A DNA stretch of 64,000 bases from Patagioenas fasciata (Eukaryota; Chordata; Aves; Columbiformes; Columbidae), in assembly GCF_037038585.1 (NCBI RefSeq), contig NC_092523.1:47261501-47325500 (forward strand), in the 5' to 3' direction. Every line of letters begins with the position of its first letter. The first letter of the stretch is position 1. The notes under the pieces are model-generated. The model was not told the DNA's origin. It searched no databases and was given only the letters and a program-made list of their open reading frames with translations. Below are positions 60,701 through 64,000 of this stretch, piece after piece. The translations under genes were made by a program, and so were the position numbers.

Positions 60701-63700
60701 TTTCAACACAGAAGTGATAATAACAACTAAGCTTGAGACTACACTGTACACTACATCCTGCATCTATGTATACAAAACTTGAAGTCAAAAGTTTTACAGT
60801 CTACAACACAAAAAATTATACAGCTACCATAACCATTTTCCTACCTAAAAAGGTTTCTCTATTTAGAATAAATATTAATTCACATCTGGACTCACCACCA
60901 TGATAATATGTATATATAATAATTAGAGATTTGCATGTTCTAGTAAATCATGAGTCTGGCAAGGCCATGCCTTGATACAGCTGCTCAAATACTAACCTTC
61001 ATTTGCCTTGTATGCAATAAGCCTGCAACAACACAGGCCTTCTAAAACAGGCTACAAAAAAGCCCTTTGAGAGAGACTCAGTAAAACCAGTATTTTGTTC
61101 ATCTGATCTTCCTCTATTTTGATCTCCCATTCTATTAAATGGGCACTAACATGGTGCTGGGGACAGACACACAAAATGGCAAGTTCCCGTTACTAAGGAT
61201 CTAGTATCAGTATAAATAGTATAATCCCCTCCCCAGGACGACTGTATCAACTTAACAATATCAAAATTGCCCTTGGGAGTTCAGCATCATATCTGGTCTT
61301 CAGTTTACCCATTCCCTAAATGGTGCTACTCCCATAGCAAGAAGGGGCTGTCTTTCTCCTCCTTCCTGTTAGGTGCACGCTGTCTAGCTGTCTAGATTAT
61401 GCTGGATCATAGCAATGGTTACAATGTACTTTTGGAAAAAGTAGAACATCTGAGATTATCAAATCTAACTGAAATTTAAATCTAGTTCTTATACTCTTGA
61501 TCCTATACTTATTGAGTTAAAAATCCTTTAAAAATCTAAAAAGTAGTTGACGTAAAAGCAGTCACATCTTTTGTATGCAGCTAAAAATTAAAAGTAATGT
61601 TTATCATAGTAATGTAGCTGTCTGGCAAATCAATTGTGCATTCCAATTTCTTAATACTACCCACATGACAAGTATGAGGTCTAACAGGAGCTCCCCTCCG
61701 TTGACTTTAATGAAAAAAATGGTTGACAGATAAATACGTCAGACTTGTAAGAACATCATCTCTCAGATAACCACTGCCTCCCTCTACACCCCAGGAAACA
61801 TCCTGAGCAACAGAAGAACAAAAACTAGCAGATACCGATGAAAGCTGGGGGAAAAAATAAGTGCTCCTGAAATGTAAATTTAGGATTTGGATTATATATT
61901 GTTTACTATGGATAATTTTATACAATAAATAGAAACACTAAACTTTACAAAATTTCATACACCCTGAGACATGTCAATTGATGATAAAAAGTCTTAGCCA
62001 CGTGAAAGTCCCCACTGTATTAACTTAAATGAAAAGGCAGGAAGGAAAAAAAAACCTTTTTCAGAAATAAAATTTGTAGGCTGTGACTGCTAACAGGATG
62101 CTTGATCTAATTCAAGACTGTCGCTAGAAAGACAACTTCATTAGTGTTCCCTAAACTATACAATTTAGGTTTTTTAAAAAACATGGAAACTTTTTTGTAC
62201 AATACAGACATACAATGCTTTCACTCTGGAACTTTACTATTTGTATAAATATCAATTGGTCAGTCAACTGTACAGTTAATGCAAACCAAGGGGAAGCAGG
62301 GTACATGCTATTTTCAACCAATTTGAACTTCAGCATCAGAATTCCTGTACAGGTATGAACTGCAAGGATCAAACTATTTCAACACAAGTATGTTATATCA
62401 GTAGCAAACAATTTACTAGAAGAAGAAAAAGGGGGGAAAAAAGAAAGACCCACCTTCAGTACATCCATTTTCAACCTAGCATAGTTTTAAAACTCTGTTA
62501 TAAGCATTTTCTAATTTAAGCATAAGTATCAGCATTTAGATTACACTTTAGCTTGTTCAAAAAAATGAATTTCAATATGGAATTTTTCCATTTGAAAGTT
62601 AATGGGCTACAAGTTCAGCAAGAACAACAAATACCAGGGCAATACCAGTTTTTAAACTTCTGATGATCTGGCTCATCAACCCCTGGTCCTAATGCAAATG
62701 CCTAGAGGAAGTAAGAGTGCTCAGGAGCTACACTTTTAGCATCTATTGTTTTGGAAACCAAAATGTTTATTGATTTTCTTCACTTTTTTCTTTTCCTCAT
62801 CTGTTGACAGTTCATTTCTTCTCTGTATCCAATCTTTATTCCAAGTAGCTGATACAACTGTATATGTTACAATTTACTCAAAAATTCATAATAATCAGTT
62901 TTAATTGGTCTAGCTTGTCCCCATGATTTTCCCTTGAAGTTTCCTTCTTCTATACACGTAGTGTTGCTTGCTACTGTTGTCATTTGGGGCCTCTCCTGGA
63001 TTGTCTGACAGGCAGCTGTCTTTAAAATATATTAATTAATCCATACTGAACATGTTAATCCACTGCCAGACATAGACAAACTGCCGAACTACTATCTTTT
63101 ATATAAGTTTTGATCATATTTCCCTCCCTCTGGAGGCACAGGAAATACTAGCCATAGATTGTTATAACCATTTCATTTACTATGAGTATGAACAAAAATA
63201 AGATATTGAAAGACCATCATTTTTACATCTAATTAGAAACAATTTAGAAAGACTTGTTTATCAAAGACAGCACGGTTTAAAAGTGTATTCTGTATGGCAA
63301 TTCTGGTTTTGCCTGGTAGAGAGAATAAGAGGGATAAGAATTCCATCATTAAGAGGGTGCAGATTGAATGGTACGGTTAGAACAAACACATATGAGAAAA
63401 AAAACCTTTAAACCAACACTTCAAGAGCCCTGTTTAGAATTAAGAAACTATAAGGGCACTAATTATAGAAAGTTGTATTTTGCAGTTCAAGTTATTAGTT
63501 TGAAGAAGCCTCTTCACAGTTCTCTCTTTCTTTGTGCGTATCCTCCATGACAGTGTTGTCAAACATGAGTATTACTTTGAATCTTAAACCCATATTTATA
63601 TGACTCATGGTAACATTAGATGCAATGAACTGGAAAAAACCTCCCATGTCAACAAGAAATTTACTGCCCTATTGTTTGCCATTTGCAGCTGGAGCAGCTT

Positions 63701-64000
63701 GATTAGGGACTTCTAAGGTTGCCTGTTCTAAAAGTGCATCCTCCAGTGATACAGCAAGAGCTCAGAAAGTACACCTTACTTTCTTTGCTCGCTCTATTTT
63801 TAAATTAAGATATATAAGAATTAAAATATTTCTAGCAAAGCAGAAACTTACAGGACTGAACTCCTAAGCATAACATCAGAAATTGTAGCTTACCTTATTT
63901 TCTTCCAAAAATTTCAATTTGATGGATACATCATTACGCATTTTATCATATTTCTCTTTATGCACTTGAAACAGTTGTTGTGACTGCTCAATCTTTGGCA
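54578..64000 (-). CDS. ARFIP1: ARFIP1 (arfaptin-1), 3' part of coding region (last two exons; 5' part outside window)
   Basis: The exons at 63894 to beyond 64000 and at 54733-54578 join in phase 0. They encode the arfaptin C terminus: [30 protein letters not shown], then [34 protein letters not shown] and a PSWLEEQ end. This is the last helix of the arfaptin BAR (AH) domain, which dimerises, senses curved membranes and binds ARF, ARL1 and Rac GTPases at the trans-Golgi. The sequence is nearly identical to the vertebrate protein I remember. ARFIP2 is the main alternative, but the [14 protein letters not shown] end fits ARFIP1. The position directly upstream of FHDC1 in the same orientation agrees with conserved synteny. 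Confidence 0.93.
57069..57082. repeat. Short (CA)n run
   Basis: Uninterrupted CA dinucleotides in the last ARFIP1 intron, preceded by GTACGCGTG. Confidence 0.85.
58899..59597 (+). mobile_element. Probable solo LTR of an avian endogenous retrovirus
   Basis: The block begins TGTCAAGGTTTAAGGCAAGA and contains a TATA-like TTTTATATAG at about 59341-59354, followed by a 'GGGATAGAATACTTCCATTG' and 'GTCAG...CACCTGT' segment that resembles avian ERV LTRs. A plus-strand AATAAA sits near 59487, in the right order for U3-R-U5. I saw no internal gag or pol coding on either side and no clear target-site duplication, so the ends are approximate and the call rests on resemblance. Confidence 0.5.
59676..60195 (-). 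mobile_element. CR1 LINE, 5'-truncated, in last ARFIP1 intron
   Basis: The tail ATCACAGAATCACAGAATG at about 59676 is followed by CR1 3' sequence to about 60195. The minus frame at 60102-59905 encodes the CR1 RT C-terminal remnant ([30 protein letters not shown]). No functional ORF remains. Confidence 0.94.
63894..64000 (-). CDS. ARFIP1: ARFIP1 penultimate coding exon (partial, cut by window edge)
   Basis: At least 107 nt of exon, ending AAT-AAG before a GTAAGC donor. It encodes [20 protein letters not shown] followed by [15 protein letters not shown], a long charged BAR-domain helix. The 5' end of the exon is beyond 64000. Confidence 0.93.

Larger units (their letters stand above)
54734..63893 (-). 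other. ARFIP1: ARFIP1 last intron (9.2 kb)
   Basis: Contains a short CA run (57069-57082), a TA-rich microsatellite-like patch (56637-56660), an LTR-like element (about 58899-59597) and a CR1 fragment (59676-60195). The rest is AT-rich unique sequence with no recognised exon. Confidence 0.85.

Noticed and set aside
1-64000. tRNA, rRNA, snRNA, microRNA, CRISPR or operon-like structures
   Set aside because: None seen on either strand by eye. Short hairpins, such as the 17-nt palindrome at 7662-7678, are too small to support a call.

Overview
The window is vertebrate nuclear DNA, almost certainly from a bird. It has long AT-rich introns with GT-AG splice sites and one CpG-island promoter. It also holds several 3'-end CR1 LINE fragments with the short 'TCATAGAAT' type tail seen in avian genomes, and an LTR-like block resembling avian endogenous-retrovirus LTRs. 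Nothing is prokaryotic: there are no operons, CRISPR arrays or Shine-Dalgarno-led ORFs, and nearly all open frames longer than 60 codons are chance frames.

Two protein-coding genes are supported, both on the minus strand and in tandem. (1) FHDC1 (FH2 domain-containing 1, inverted formin-1) is complete. A CpG-island promoter and non-coding first exon lie near 47.3-47.5 kb. The start codon is at 42697 and eleven coding exons run down to the stop at 12024. The joined frame is 3411 nt, encoding 1136 aa, close to the length I recall for the human protein. The 3' UTR probably ends near 9.99 kb. (2) The 3' end of ARFIP1 (arfaptin-1) is present: the last two coding exons (63894 to beyond 64000, and 54578-54733) and a 3' UTR. 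ARFIP1 upstream of FHDC1 in the same orientation matches the order I recall at human 4q31.3.

Layout: 1-9990, intergenic DNA downstream of FHDC1, no confirmed gene, a few candidate regulatory blocks and one exon-like segment. 9990-47540, the FHDC1 gene, with CR1 fragments, a MIR-like SINE and a 94-bp local duplication in introns. 47608-48033, a CR1 fragment just upstream of the FHDC1 promoter. 48034-53260, intergenic. 53260-64000, ARFIP1 3' UTR, final exon, a 9.2-kb last intron (LTR-like element plus CR1) and part of the penultimate exon.

Functionally, FHDC1 is a formin that assembles actin and binds microtubules through its C-terminal tail. ARFIP1 is a BAR-domain protein of the trans-Golgi. 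Both are linked to Golgi organisation in the literature, but their adjacency is conserved synteny and not evidence of co-regulation. I found no convincing new biological system. The most useful leads are the short upstream ORFs in the FHDC1 leader, G-quadruplex-capable tracts at FHDC1 intron 1 and the ARFIP1 3' UTR, a poly(A) hexamer overlapping the FHDC1 stop codon, the intronic 94-bp duplication, and a few unassigned protein-like open segments.
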